Shown: positions 1-7,890 of the stretch, in pieces
Layout: each line of letters begins with the position of its first letter
How positions within the stretch are numbered: the first letter of the stretch is position 1
NCBI RefSeq assembly: GCF_024346395.1
Contig: NZ_JAGQCW010000011.1
Coordinates: 1 to 49,778 of the forward strand
From: Cyanobium sp. AMD-g
GTDB taxonomy: Bacteria; Cyanobacteriota; Cyanobacteriia; PCC-6307; Cyanobiaceae
Direction: 5' to 3'
DNA: 49,778 nucleotides
The notes under the pieces: generated by a model
What the model was told of the DNA's origin: nothing
Database searches by the model: none
Seen by the model: only the letters and a program-made list of their open reading frames with translations
Made by a program: the position numbers and the translations under genes

Positions 1-9
1 TCGCGGCGC

Positions 10-25
10 GTCGCCTCCCGGCGAC
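10..25. other. Short GC-rich hairpin at window edge
   Basis: Six-base arms GTCGCC and GGCGAC enclose a four-base loop TCCC. Neither side carries a T-tract, so it is not a classical intrinsic terminator. It lies about 10 nt beyond the stop of the small open frame at 35-121 and could stabilise the 3' end of the minus-strand transcript, or it may be chance in GC-rich DNA. Confidence 0.25.
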
Positions 26-34
26 TCAGAAAAC

Positions 35-121
35 TTACAACACCGTCGGCTCGCGCCTCTTGATCTCGTAAGCCTGCTCCCCGCTCGAGCTCTCGCTCTC
101 TGGGGCGCAGTCCAAAATCAT
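35..121 (-). CDS. Possible 28-residue peptide after the inositol phosphatase gene
   Basis: An ATG lies one base after the TGA of the inositol-phosphatase gene (sequence TGATATG) and opens a 28-codon frame ending in TAA. The predicted peptide is hydrophilic, starts MILDCAPES, has an acidic/serine-rich middle and ends EIKRREPTVL. A weak GGGTG stands just upstream as a possible ribosome site. I recognise no family. A frame this short can be chance; the only argument for it is the tight spacing to the upstream gene. Confidence 0.17.
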   Translation of the reverse strand: MILDCAPESESSSGEQAYEIKRREPTVL

Positions 122-122
122 A

Positions 123-938
123 TCACCCGATTGGCGGAACTTTCGTCTCAAGGGCGTCTGCCCAGGGCATGAAGCGCTCCAGGGTCTCCCGGCGGTTGGC
201 CACCAACACAGGGAAGTTCCTCTGCGACTGGTCTGTTCCGGCCAGCAGCCCTTGTGGCGTTGGTCCGAGCCAGCGCAGGGGACAGCCCAGTTCCTCCAGC
301 ACCAGCCAGGCCGCTGCCAGGTCCCAGATCTTCGGTGTGGCCTCCAGGGCCGCCATTGTCTGGCCCATGGCCACCGACACCAGATTGAGGCTGGCCACGC
401 CCAACAGGCGGATCTTGCCGGGGAACGGACGGTGCGGCAGCTTCTGAAGCACCCGGATCGATCGGCTGCAGAGGGAGGCACAGCCGGCGTTGTGCTCCTG
501 CTCGGCCGGGGGCGGAATGGGCTTTCCGTTGCGCCAGGCGCCCTGTCCCCGGATGGCCACAATGCGCTGACGCAGGGGGGGCACCTCAAGGATCGCCAGC
601 ACCGGTACTCCGGCCTCGAAGCGGGCCATCGAAATCGCCCAATAGGGGATTCCGGCGGCGAAGTTGGTGGTGCCATCCAGGGGATCCACCACCCAGTACG
701 CCGGGGTGGCGGGCACCTGCTGCCGGCCTTCCTCGCTGAGCACACCCTCCCCAGGGAACAACTCCGCCAGCCCCGCCACCAGGGTGGCGTCACTCCAGCG
801 ATCACAGGCGGTGATGAAGGAGCCATCCGCCTTCAGATCGGGCTGGCTGTGGCCGAAATCGGCGCGTTGACGCTCAGCCACCCGATCGATCAGGGCCTCC
901 AGGCGGGGATCGAGCAGGTGCGGAGAAAGGGATGTCAT
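123..938 (-). CDS. Inositol monophosphatase family phosphatase
   Basis: This 271-residue protein belongs to the Mg2+-dependent inositol monophosphatase/FBPase superfamily, which removes phosphate from inositol phosphate, 3'-phosphoadenosine-5'-phosphate or histidinol phosphate depending on the member. The metal-binding signature DPLDGTTN is at residues 85-92, the upstream acidic pair SEE at 68-70, and the second signature WDLAA at 205-209. Length is normal for the family. The ATG overlaps the stop of the PucC-like gene by 4 nt (ATGA), so it is probably translationally coupled as the last large gene of the minus-strand run. Substrate cannot be read from the motifs; SuhB-, CysQ- or HisN-like activity are all possible. 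Confidence 0.9.
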   Translation of the reverse strand: MTSLSPHLLDPRLEALIDRVAERQRADFGHSQPDLKADGSFITACDRWSDATLVAGLAELFPGEGVLSEEGRQQVPATPAYWVVDPLDGTTNFAAGIPYWAISMARFEAGVPVLAILEVPPLRQRIVAIRGQGAWRNGKPIPPPAEQEHNAGCASLCSRSIRVLQKLPHRPFPGKIRLLGVASLNLVSVAMGQTMAALEATPKIWDLAAAWLVLEELGCPLRWLGPTPQGLLAGTDQSQRNFPVLVANRRETLERFMPWADALETKVPPIG

Positions 939-2329
939 CCGAGTTCCAGCTCCAGGACCTGGCTGAGGCTGCGGGAAGTGTCCTCCCGGAACTGGCGCAC
1001 ATTGACACGGGCCAGCAACACCAAGGCCGCCACGGCCACCAGCAACTCGACGCCCAGCACGAGGGCGAAGGGCCCGTAGGGACCATCGCCCAGCGGCAGG
1101 GAGCGGCCGATGTCGTACAGACCGCCGCCGAGCAACTTGCCGATCGCCCTTGAAAGGGCCTGGGCCAGACCCCAGACCCCGACGAAGGTGCCGGCGGCCT
1201 GGGGCAGGGTGAGGTCGAGCATCAGGCAGAGGGCGCTGTTGGTGCCGATGCCGGCCGCCAACCCGAACAGCACCATCACGGCCTGCAGAAAGGGGATCCT
1301 GGCCGTCAGACCCGCCACGAGCAGCAGCAGCAGGGACAGGGCAATCAGTTGGCAGCCGAGCCGGGCGGTGGCCATCTTGCCGAGCCGTGGCACCACCCAG
1401 AGCCCCGCCAGCAGCAGACCCACCAGGGTGCCGACACCCCAGAATGCGTTGAGCTGGGCCGTGGCGGCAATCGGCATGGCGAACACCTGGGCGCCGTAAC
1501 TCTCCAGCACGGGATCCTGCAGGAACAACGCCAAGGTGAACAGGATCAGAAACGAAAAGAAGATCAGCACCTGGCGGCTGGAGGTGATCAGGGTCCAGGA
1601 CTGCCGCAGCCCGATGGCGTCCTCCCGCCTGACTGCCGTCCCGTCGGTGCGCTCACGCAACGGTGGCTCCATTCCCCAGGTGGCCACCACGGTGAGAAGC
1701 ATCACCACCGCGGCCACGATGGTCATGAAGCGGGAAAGGGCGGCCTGCAGCACCAGCGGGTCGTTGACCCCGTCGAGGGAGCGAAGGCTCACGCCGATGG
1801 CCACCGCGCCGATGACGATGCCGACGGTGAGCATGCACCAGATGATGCTCACCGCCCGGGGCCGCTCCTGTTCGCTGGTGCGGTCGATCACCAGGGCCAG
1901 ATAGGGGGTGGTGGCCAGCGAAATCGCCAGGCCGTAGAGGGCGAACAGACCGCAGAGGGCCGAGATGCCAAGGGCGAGGCCGGGCTGGCTGCCGTCCTGC
2001 AGCAGGCGGCCCACCCGGAAGATCAGGGGCACCGAGAGCACCGCCAGCAGGCAGAACGCCGCCGTGCCGATCAGGACGTAGGGAACCCGGTGACGGGAGG
2101 CCAGGGGATGGGCATCGGACATCTGGCCGAACAACACGCGGGATGGGGCCACGAATTGCTCAAAGGCCAGGGCGCCTCCCACCAGCAGGCCTGGAAAGCC
2201 AAGTTCGCTGAGCATGATCCGGTTGAGCAGACCGGAAAAGATCACCGCCAGACAGCCAAGACAACCCTGGAAAAGTCCGAGGCGCACGGTGGCGGGGAGA
2301 GTCAGACCGGAGCGGGGATGGGTCGACAA
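935..2329 (-). CDS. PucC-like (BCD family) MFS transporter
   Basis: This 464-residue protein has about 12 hydrophobic segments. Its start resembles the PucC/bacteriochlorophyll-delivery family: RLGLFQ, then LNRIMLSELG, and a loop SDAHPLASRHRVPY. In purple bacteria PucC-type proteins assist light-harvesting complex assembly; cyanobacterial homologues are thought to act in chlorophyll handling or delivery in thylakoids, but this is not settled. The likely start is TTG at 2329, because the conserved LTLP-x-x-RLGLFQ lead-in precedes the next candidate, GTG at 2287. The gene starts 6 nt after the TolC-type gene and overlaps the phosphatase by 4 nt. The family call is solid; the cargo is unknown. 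Confidence 0.82.
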   Translation of the reverse strand: MSTHPRSGLTLPATVRLGLFQGCLGCLAVIFSGLLNRIMLSELGFPGLLVGGALAFEQFVAPSRVLFGQMSDAHPLASRHRVPYVLIGTAAFCLLAVLSVPLIFRVGRLLQDGSQPGLALGISALCGLFALYGLAISLATTPYLALVIDRTSEQERPRAVSIIWCMLTVGIVIGAVAIGVSLRSLDGVNDPLVLQAALSRFMTIVAAVVMLLTVVATWGMEPPLRERTDGTAVRREDAIGLRQSWTLITSSRQVLIFFSFLILFTLALFLQDPVLESYGAQVFAMPIAATAQLNAFWGVGTLVGLLLAGLWVVPRLGKMATARLGCQLIALSLLLLLVAGLTARIPFLQAVMVLFGLAAGIGTNSALCLMLDLTLPQAAGTFVGVWGLAQALSRAIGKLLGGGLYDIGRSLPLGDGPYGPFALVLGVELLVAVAALVLLARVNVRQFREDTSRSLSQVLELELG

Positions 2330-2335
2330 CGGGCG

Positions 2336-4045
2336 TCAGGACCCCGGCGGCATGGCCTCGGAGCCGATCGGGCTGCCGGCACGGCAGGCCGGAATCAGCG
2401 GCTGGGGCTCCACAGGGATCTGGAGCGAGCCCGCCGGCCTCGGGCTGGTGGCCGGCAGGGACTGGCGCTGGCAAAGGCCGACCTGGTCGAGGCCGGTGAA
2501 GCGCCGCAGCCGGGCCAGGGCCTTGTTGTAGTCGGAAATCGCCGTCGACCAGCGCACTTCCGCCTGGGTGAGGTCGCGCTGGGTGTCCACCACCTCCCGC
2601 TGGGTGGTGACACCGGCCTGGAAGCGCAGGCGGGCCAGACGCAGGGATTCCCTGGTGGAGATCACCTCGCGGGAGGTGGTGGTGATGTTGCGGTTGTTCT
2701 TCTCCAGCTCGTAGAAGTTGGTTTCCACCTGCTGGCGGATGGCGTCGCGCTGCTGGGCAAACTGGTACGTGTTCTGCTCAGCCACCTGCTTCTGGCGGCG
2801 GTAGTTGGCCCTGGCGGCACCGCCATCGAAAATCGACCAGCTGAGGTTGAGACCCACCGTGTTCTCCACCGACCAGCCCTCGTTGCCGAAATTGACTCCC
2901 TGGGTGTTGCGGTTGGCGAACTGAACCCCGCGGGTGCGGCCACCTGTGAGTCCGTAGGCGATGTTCAGGAAGGGCTGGACCTGGCCCAGGGCGGTGTTCG
3001 CTTCGCTGTTGGCGATCGAGATGTTGAGCAGGACATTGTCGAGCTCCTCGCGGAAGGCATAGGCGGCGATGATGCTCTCCTGCAGCGACGGCAGCCAGGA
3101 GCCCACCACCCGTGAGGGTTCCTTGGAGGTGGGGGTCACGTCCTGGGGAAGATCGAGCAGGGCCGCGAGGGCACGGCGGGCGATGGCCTGGTCGGCCAGA
3201 CCTTGGGTGAGAACCTGCTGATCCCTGGCCAGCTGGGTTTCCGCTTCCAGCACCTCCAGCTTGGTGGCCACCCCGGCCTGGAACCGGGCCTTGGCATCCC
3301 GCAGGCTCACCAAGGACGAGCGCACCGATTCCTGGCCGATACGAACCGTTTCGTCGGAGACCTGGAGGTTGAAGAAGGCCTCCGCCGCCTCCAGGCGCCG
3401 GGACCGCAGGCCGATCAGGTACTGGTTCTTGGCCTGCTCAAACCGGTCACGGGCTGCGGCGATCTGCGGCGTGCGCGTGGGGTTGATCAGACCCCAGCTG
3501 GCCTGCAGCACCGCCGTCATCCGCCAGATGCTGGTGATCGTGTTGCCGGGCTGCTGGCCGGTTCCCGTGAAGGCGCTGCTGAACTGCTGGCCGCCGGTGT
3601 AGGTGGGCAGGCTGTTGGCGTTGAGCTGGATCGTGGGATACCAGAGGGCGATCTGGGCGCGCAGGGCCGACTGGGCCTGCTCCACCTGGCTGGCGATCGC
3701 CTTGAGCTCGGGGTTGTTGACTTCGACCAGGGTTTCCACATCGGCCAGGCCGAGGGGCCGCAGTTCCCGGATGCGCACCTGGGAGGGCTTGACCGGCAGG
3801 GCCAGGGGGTTGGGGGCCCGTAGATCCTGCAGGCCCGGCGGCAAGTCCTTGGCGGCAGGGGCCAGCACGCTGGGGTTGGATTTCGGCCGCGATCCCTTCA
3901 CCTCCGGAGCCAGGGGCAGGGCCTCGGGAGCTGGAAGGGCCGGGCTGGCGGGGGCCGTAGCCGGCTGGGCCTGTAGCGGCGGTGCCGGAAAGCCAAGCGA
4001 CGGGAGCACCACCAGTGCCGCGAGCAGGAGTGGTTGGCGCCTCAC
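2336..4045 (-). CDS. TolC family outer-membrane efflux protein
   Basis: This 569-residue protein is an outer-membrane factor that would form a trimeric barrel and periplasmic tunnel for type I secretion or tripartite efflux. It begins at GTG 4045 with a Sec signal peptide (RRQPLL, then an Ala/Leu core ending near PLQA). A Pro/Ala-rich linker of about 70 residues follows. Two long alpha-helical OEP repeats follow, each containing the family pattern F-QAGV-T (RFQAGVATKLEV and RFQAGVTTQREV). It is longer than E. coli TolC, as is usual in cyanobacteria because of the N-terminal extension. It sits 26 nt after the PDZ/radical-SAM gene. No inner-membrane pump partner or adaptor is nearby, so the substrate is open. 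Confidence 0.92.
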   Translation of the reverse strand: MRRQPLLLAALVVLPSLGFPAPPLQAQPATAPASPALPAPEALPLAPEVKGSRPKSNPSVLAPAAKDLPPGLQDLRAPNPLALPVKPSQVRIRELRPLGLADVETLVEVNNPELKAIASQVEQAQSALRAQIALWYPTIQLNANSLPTYTGGQQFSSAFTGTGQQPGNTITSIWRMTAVLQASWGLINPTRTPQIAAARDRFEQAKNQYLIGLRSRRLEAAEAFFNLQVSDETVRIGQESVRSSLVSLRDAKARFQAGVATKLEVLEAETQLARDQQVLTQGLADQAIARRALAALLDLPQDVTPTSKEPSRVVGSWLPSLQESIIAAYAFREELDNVLLNISIANSEANTALGQVQPFLNIAYGLTGGRTRGVQFANRNTQGVNFGNEGWSVENTVGLNLSWSIFDGGAARANYRRQKQVAEQNTYQFAQQRDAIRQQVETNFYELEKNNRNITTTSREVISTRESLRLARLRFQAGVTTQREVVDTQRDLTQAEVRWSTAISDYNKALARLRRFTGLDQVGLCQRQSLPATSPRPAGSLQIPVEPQPLIPACRAGSPIGSEAMPPGS

Positions 4046-4071
4046 GTTGGACCGTTCGCTTCCGCCCGAGC

Positions 4072-5466
4072 TTAAGCACCTCCCCGTGGGGTGCCGAGGC
4101 AGGCGGCCACCAGATCGTCCGCACCCCCCAGCAACCGGACCGGCACCGGCAGGCGGAGGCGCAGGTCAGCGAGCGTGGTGTCGTCCAGAAACACCTCCTC
4201 CCCCTCCCGCAGCATCACCCTGGGCAGCAGCAGTTCCTCGCCCAGATCCAGGTTGCTCAGCCCCTCGATCAGGTCGGAGCCCGTAAGCAGTCCGGTGACC
4301 ACCTGGTCCTGGCCCCAGTAGGGGCTGGGCAACCCGTGCAGCAGCAGCTCCAGCCCCTCGACCCGGTTGAGGCGCTCCACCACCGGCTGCAGCGCCTCGG
4401 CCACCAGCCGGCCCACCACCCAGCTGCAGCGGCGGCCGCTGGCGATCCGGCTCGGCAGGTCCTGGGTGGCCCCCTCCAGCTCCTCGAGGAAAGCGCGGAT
4501 GCTGCCAACGCCGTTTTCCTGCTGGGGCAGATCCTCGTAGCTGGCCCGGGGCGGCAGGGGCTGGCCGGCGATCAGGAACCATTCATCGGAGAGCCAGGCG
4601 AAGCGGCTGCCGATGCTGCCCTGGAACGTCCGCTGCAGCCGCTCCACCCGAGCGATCACCTCCAGGGCCCCGGCGGGGTCGACCGGACGCAGCGCATCGC
4701 CATCCGGCCGGAACCGCGTCAGGCCCACGGGGACGACGGCGGTGGAAAGCACCGCCGGCCAGGGCCCCGTACCGAAGCGCGCCAGGTCGGTGAGGGTCTG
4801 CTCGAGGGCCTCGCCATCGTTCAGCCCTGGACACACCACCACCTGGGCGTGGATCTGCAGGCGTCGCTCGGCGAACCAGGCCAGCTGCTCCAGCAGCAGA
4901 CCGGCCCGCGGGTTGACCAGCAGGCGACTGCGCAGCTCCGGGTCGGTGGCATGGACCGAGACGAACAGGGGGGAGAGGCGCTGCTCCTCGATCCGGCCCC
5001 AGTCGGCCGGCGTCAGGTTGGTGAGGGTGAGGTAGGAGCCATAGAGAAAGCTGAGCCGGTAGTCGTCGTCCTTGAGGTAAAGGCTGCCGCGGCGCCCGGG
5101 GGGTTGCTGGTCGATGAAGCAGAAAGGGCAGTGGTTGTTGCACTGGCGCAGGCCGTCAAACAGGGCCTCGCTGAAGCCCAGCCCCAGCCCTTCGTCCAGA
5201 TCCTTCTCCAGCTCCACCACGTGCAAGCTGCCGTCGGGGTCCTCCACCTCCAGCACCAGCTCCTCCTCCCCCTGCAGCACCTGGACGTCGATCAGGTCCC
5301 GCGGGCGGATGCCGTTGATGCTGCGCAGGCGATCACCCGGCTGGAAGCCCAGCTCCTCAGCGATCGAGCCGGGTTCCACCGTGACCACCACGGCGGGCCG
5401 GGGTTGGGTGGCGGGCCCGGCAAGGGCAGCGGGCCCGGCGAGGGCAGAGGAGGGCTCCTTCCACAC
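4072..5466 (-). CDS. PDZ-like domain radical SAM protein, TIGR03279/DUF512 type
   Basis: The 464-residue protein combines a PDZ-like N-terminus (VEPGSIAEELG at 30-40, then GDRLRSINGIRPRDLID) with a cysteine cluster CNNHCPFC at residues 109-116. That cluster is the CxxxCxxC ligand set for a radical-SAM 4Fe-4S centre. This matches the cyanobacterial FeS protein family annotated TIGR03279 and containing DUF512. The reaction is unknown. The start is GTG 5466. The gene lies between uppP (55 nt) and the TolC-type gene (26 nt), all co-directional. The family assignment is strong; any link to cell-envelope chemistry rests only on position. Confidence 0.86.
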   Translation of the reverse strand: MWKEPSSALAGPAALAGPATQPRPAVVVTVEPGSIAEELGFQPGDRLRSINGIRPRDLIDVQVLQGEEELVLEVEDPDGSLHVVELEKDLDEGLGLGFSEALFDGLRQCNNHCPFCFIDQQPPGRRGSLYLKDDDYRLSFLYGSYLTLTNLTPADWGRIEEQRLSPLFVSVHATDPELRSRLLVNPRAGLLLEQLAWFAERRLQIHAQVVVCPGLNDGEALEQTLTDLARFGTGPWPAVLSTAVVPVGLTRFRPDGDALRPVDPAGALEVIARVERLQRTFQGSIGSRFAWLSDEWFLIAGQPLPPRASYEDLPQQENGVGSIRAFLEELEGATQDLPSRIASGRRCSWVVGRLVAEALQPVVERLNRVEGLELLLHGLPSPYWGQDQVVTGLLTGSDLIEGLSNLDLGEELLLPRVMLREGEEVFLDDTTLADLRLRLPVPVRLLGGADDLVAACLGTPRGGA

Positions 5467-5521
5467 GGGGGTTACGGCGAGGGCGTCAGGGTTGAGGGTC
5501 CAGTGTGGCGGCCCTGCCCGC

Positions 5522-6394
5522 TCAGGGGGTGACCACCTCCAGCCCCCGGAACCCCAGCAGGATCACCAGACCGAACAGCAGCCGGTAGATCACGAAGATC
5601 CAGGTGCTGTTCTGCTGCAGGAACCGGAGCAGCCAGGCAATCGCCAGCCAGGAGACCACCGCCGCCGCGGCGATGCCCACCAGCATCGGAATCACACCAC
5701 CGTTCTCGACCGAACCGAAGGCCGACTTGAGCTCCACCAGCCCGGCCAGGGTGATAGCGGGAATGCCGAGCAGGAAGGAGAAACGCGCCGCGTCGGCCCG
5801 CTGCCAGCCATCAAACAGCGATGCCGTCAGCGTGCTGCCCGAGCGCGAGACGCCGGGGATCAGGGCCAGGGCCTGGGCCAGCCCCACCAGCAGTCCGTCG
5901 CGGGGGGTGACGGCCTCCAGCAGGCGGCGGCGGCGGCCCACCAGTTCGGCCACCGCCAGCAGCAGCGCCATCACGATCGAGACGATGGCGATCGAGGTCA
6001 GGCTGCGCAGGGGGGAGGTCTCGTAGCCGGGCAGCAGCACCTTGATGGCCAGACCGGCCAGCAGGATCGGCACGGTGCCCAGAACAATGGCGACCCCCAG
6101 CCGGGCCGGCGGATCCTGCCACTGGCCATGGCGGAAGGCGCGGGCCACACCGTCGCCCACCTCGGCCAGATCCTTGCGGAAATAACCGAGCACGGCGGCG
6201 ATGCTGCCCAGCTGGATCACCGCCGTGAACGCCACCCCGGGATCTCCCCAGCCGAGGAGCACCGGCACCACCTTGAGGTGGGCGGTGCTGCTGATCGGCA
6301 GAAACTCCGTGAGCCCTTGAACGATCCCCAGAACGAGGGCGTGCCAGCAGGCCTCGACCAGGGGCAGGGAGGCGGCCGTGGCGACCAGCGGCAT
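5522..6394 (-). CDS. uppP: Undecaprenyl-diphosphatase UppP/BacA
   Basis: This integral membrane enzyme dephosphorylates undecaprenyl pyrophosphate and recycles the lipid carrier for peptidoglycan and surface polysaccharide. Counting from the ATG at 6394 the protein has 290 residues. The catalytic region QGLTEFLPISSTAHL spans about 26-40, and the second signature PGVSRSG spans about 180-186. Roughly eight hydrophobic helices are visible. The frame stays open upstream to 6505, but the extra 37 residues are not membrane-like and run into the divergent gene, so I prefer 6394, which gives the family's usual length. It is the first gene of the minus-strand envelope run. Confidence 0.93.
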   Translation of the reverse strand: MPLVATAASLPLVEACWHALVLGIVQGLTEFLPISSTAHLKVVPVLLGWGDPGVAFTAVIQLGSIAAVLGYFRKDLAEVGDGVARAFRHGQWQDPPARLGVAIVLGTVPILLAGLAIKVLLPGYETSPLRSLTSIAIVSIVMALLLAVAELVGRRRRLLEAVTPRDGLLVGLAQALALIPGVSRSGSTLTASLFDGWQRADAARFSFLLGIPAITLAGLVELKSAFGSVENGGVIPMLVGIAAAAVVSWLAIAWLLRFLQQNSTWIFVIYRLLFGLVILLGFRGLEVVTP

Positions 6395-6489
6395 GGGGAG
6401 AGCCGATACTGCGGCTGACCCTATGGCCGGATGGGTCACGGAAGCACCCCCCACTCCCTTTAAGGTTGCACAACTTTCTTCACAACCAG

Positions 6490-7224
6490 GTGCTCGGGGT
6501 CCCACCCACCCTTTCGACTCGCCCCCCGGCCCTGCCGGGGCTGCGGATCGCTGCTGCCGCAGAGGCCCTCCCGGCCGTGGCCGTGCTGCCCCTGACGGCC
6601 GCCCTGCTGGTCACCGTGCCGGTGTTCCTGCAGGCCCCCTGGGTGCGCTCCGCGCCGATGGCGGCGGCCCTGTTCACCCTTCCGTTGCTGGCCCTGGCCC
6701 TGATGCTGGAGCGCCGGGGCCAGGGCCAGTGGCAGCAACTGGGCGTGCTCCTGGTGGGCTTCTGCGGCAGCTGGCTGGGGGGCTGTCTCTTCTGGGGCTG
6801 GTTCCGGCTGCACCCTGTGATGCATCTGCCGATTGAGGCCTTCGCCCTGCCCCTGGCGGTGGCGGGCCTCGGGGGGCGCTGGCGACTGGCGGGAGGCTTC
6901 TACCTCGGCTCCCTGCTCGGCACCGCCAGCACCGATGGGGTCATGGCCGCCGCGGGACTCATGGACCTCTGGCCCCAGGTTCTCAACGCTCCTCTGTCCG
7001 AGGCGCCGCTGCTCCTGCAGGGTGCCGCCATCCAGGTGCTGCAGCCATGGCCCCTGGCCCTCGTCGGCCTGACGGCCTGCCTGCTGGTGTTCATCTGCCG
7101 CCGCCTCTGGGCCCTTGGGGAGACGTGGCGGGTCACCGCCGCGGCCCTGGGCACCACCCTGGCGGTCGACGCCCTGTTCCTGGGCGCGGCCTTGGCGGCC
7201 CCCCACCTGAGCGGACTGATCTGA
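6490..7224 (+). CDS. DUF3120-like cyanobacterial membrane protein
   Basis: A protein of about 245 residues with six to seven hydrophobic helices and conserved-looking loops such as GSWLGGCLFWGW and LGTASTDGVMAAAGLMD. It resembles the DUF3120 family of cyanobacterial membrane proteins, whose function is unknown. The frame is open from TTG 6466, but that TTG is the last base of a TAAGGT hexamer (6461-6466) that looks like a -10 box. The in-frame GTG at 6490 is therefore the more likely start, with a leader of about 17 nt. It is divergent from uppP and upstream of psbU. Confidence 0.65.
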   Translation: MLGVPPTLSTRPPALPGLRIAAAAEALPAVAVLPLTAALLVTVPVFLQAPWVRSAPMAAALFTLPLLALALMLERRGQGQWQQLGVLLVGFCGSWLGGCLFWGWFRLHPVMHLPIEAFALPLAVAGLGGRWRLAGGFYLGSLLGTASTDGVMAAAGLMDLWPQVLNAPLSEAPLLLQGAAIQVLQPWPLALVGLTACLLVFICRRLWALGETWRVTAAALGTTLAVDALFLGAALAAPHLSGLI

Positions 7225-7274
7225 AGATCTGCAAAAGCGCAGCCGCCGGCGGGGGCAGACCAGGGGGCCTTCTG

Positions 7275-7280
7275 TAACCT
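7275..7280 (+). promoter_or_regulatory. Candidate -10 box of psbU
   Basis: TAACCT fits the TANNNT pattern seen upstream of several genes in this window. It lies 76 nt before the psbU ATG and would give a leader of about 70 nt. No convincing -35 box is visible. Confidence 0.35.
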
Positions 7281-7355
7281 TTGAGGGGTGGTCTGCGGAT
7301 CACCACCCTGTCCCTGCCAGGGTCCCCTGGTTCTTTCCCTAAACGGAGTGTCGTG

Positions 7356-7733
7356 ATGAAGCGGCTGCTTGCCTGGTTGATGAGTGGTGTGGTCCTGGCC
7401 GGTCTGCTCATGACCCTGGTTCTGCCCGGTGCCGCCCTCGCCGCGGAACGACGCAACGAGATCGACGACAAGCTCGCCGAGAGCGTCGGCAAGGTGGATC
7501 TCAACAACGCTTCGGTCCGCCGTTTCCAGCAGTACCCCGGCATGTATCCGACCCTGGCCGGCAAGATCGTTCTCGGTGGTCCTTACGAGAGCGTCGACGA
7601 CGTGCTGGAGCTGGACCTGACCGACCGCCAGAAGGAGCTGTTCAACAAATACAAGGGCAACTTCACCGTGACCCCGCCCGCGATCGCCCTCAACGAAGGC
7701 TTCGATCGCATCAACGACGGCGTCTACCGCTGA
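7356..7733 (+). CDS. psbU: Photosystem II 12 kDa extrinsic protein PsbU
   Basis: PsbU is a lumenal protein that caps and stabilises the oxygen-evolving Mn cluster of photosystem II. The ATG at 7356 follows a good ribosome site (GGAG at 7345-7348) and gives 125 residues, so the longer open frame to 7281 is not needed. The N-terminus is a signal peptide (MKRLLAW, hydrophobic core, ALA cut near residue 29) for lumen export. The mature part has the helix-hairpin-helix-like features KVDLNNASVRRF, YPGMYPTLAGKI and YESVDDVLEL typical of PsbU. The gene ends before a strong terminator, so it is probably monocistronic. Confidence 0.97.
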   Translation: MKRLLAWLMSGVVLAGLLMTLVLPGAALAAERRNEIDDKLAESVGKVDLNNASVRRFQQYPGMYPTLAGKIVLGGPYESVDDVLELDLTDRQKELFNKYKGNFTVTPPAIALNEGFDRINDGVYR

Positions 7734-7765
7734 ACTCCCTGGCGGGCCTGCCCGGACCCCTTCGG

Positions 7766-7792
7766 AACCGCCGTCACCACGGCGGTTTTTTT
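7766..7792 (+). terminator. Rho-independent terminator of psbU
   Basis: Arms AACCGCCG (7766-7773) and CGGCGGTT (7780-7787) enclose the loop TCACCA and run into seven consecutive T. It lies 32 nt after the psbU stop on the same strand. Confidence 0.93.
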
Positions 7793-7823
7793 GTGGGCGG
7801 CAGGACGGCCGCCGCCCGTCCCA

Positions 7824-7829
7824 TAGGCT
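7824..7829 (+). promoter_or_regulatory. Candidate -10 box of nadB
   Basis: TAGGCT lies just after the psbU terminator and 62 nt before the nadB ATG at 7891. The same hexamer stands before rimO at 10526. Confidence 0.35.
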
Positions 7830-7890
7830 CTCCACCACAAGGCACGGTGCAACGGGGTGAAGCAGCCGCTTGGATGAGCCGGATCCGCGC

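Noticed and set aside
1349..5532. Plus-strand frames of 588 and 516 codons across the PucC-like, TolC and radical-SAM genes
   Set aside because: Rich in His/Gln/Gly/Arg with no motif; the opposite strand carries recognisable families with catalytic residues.
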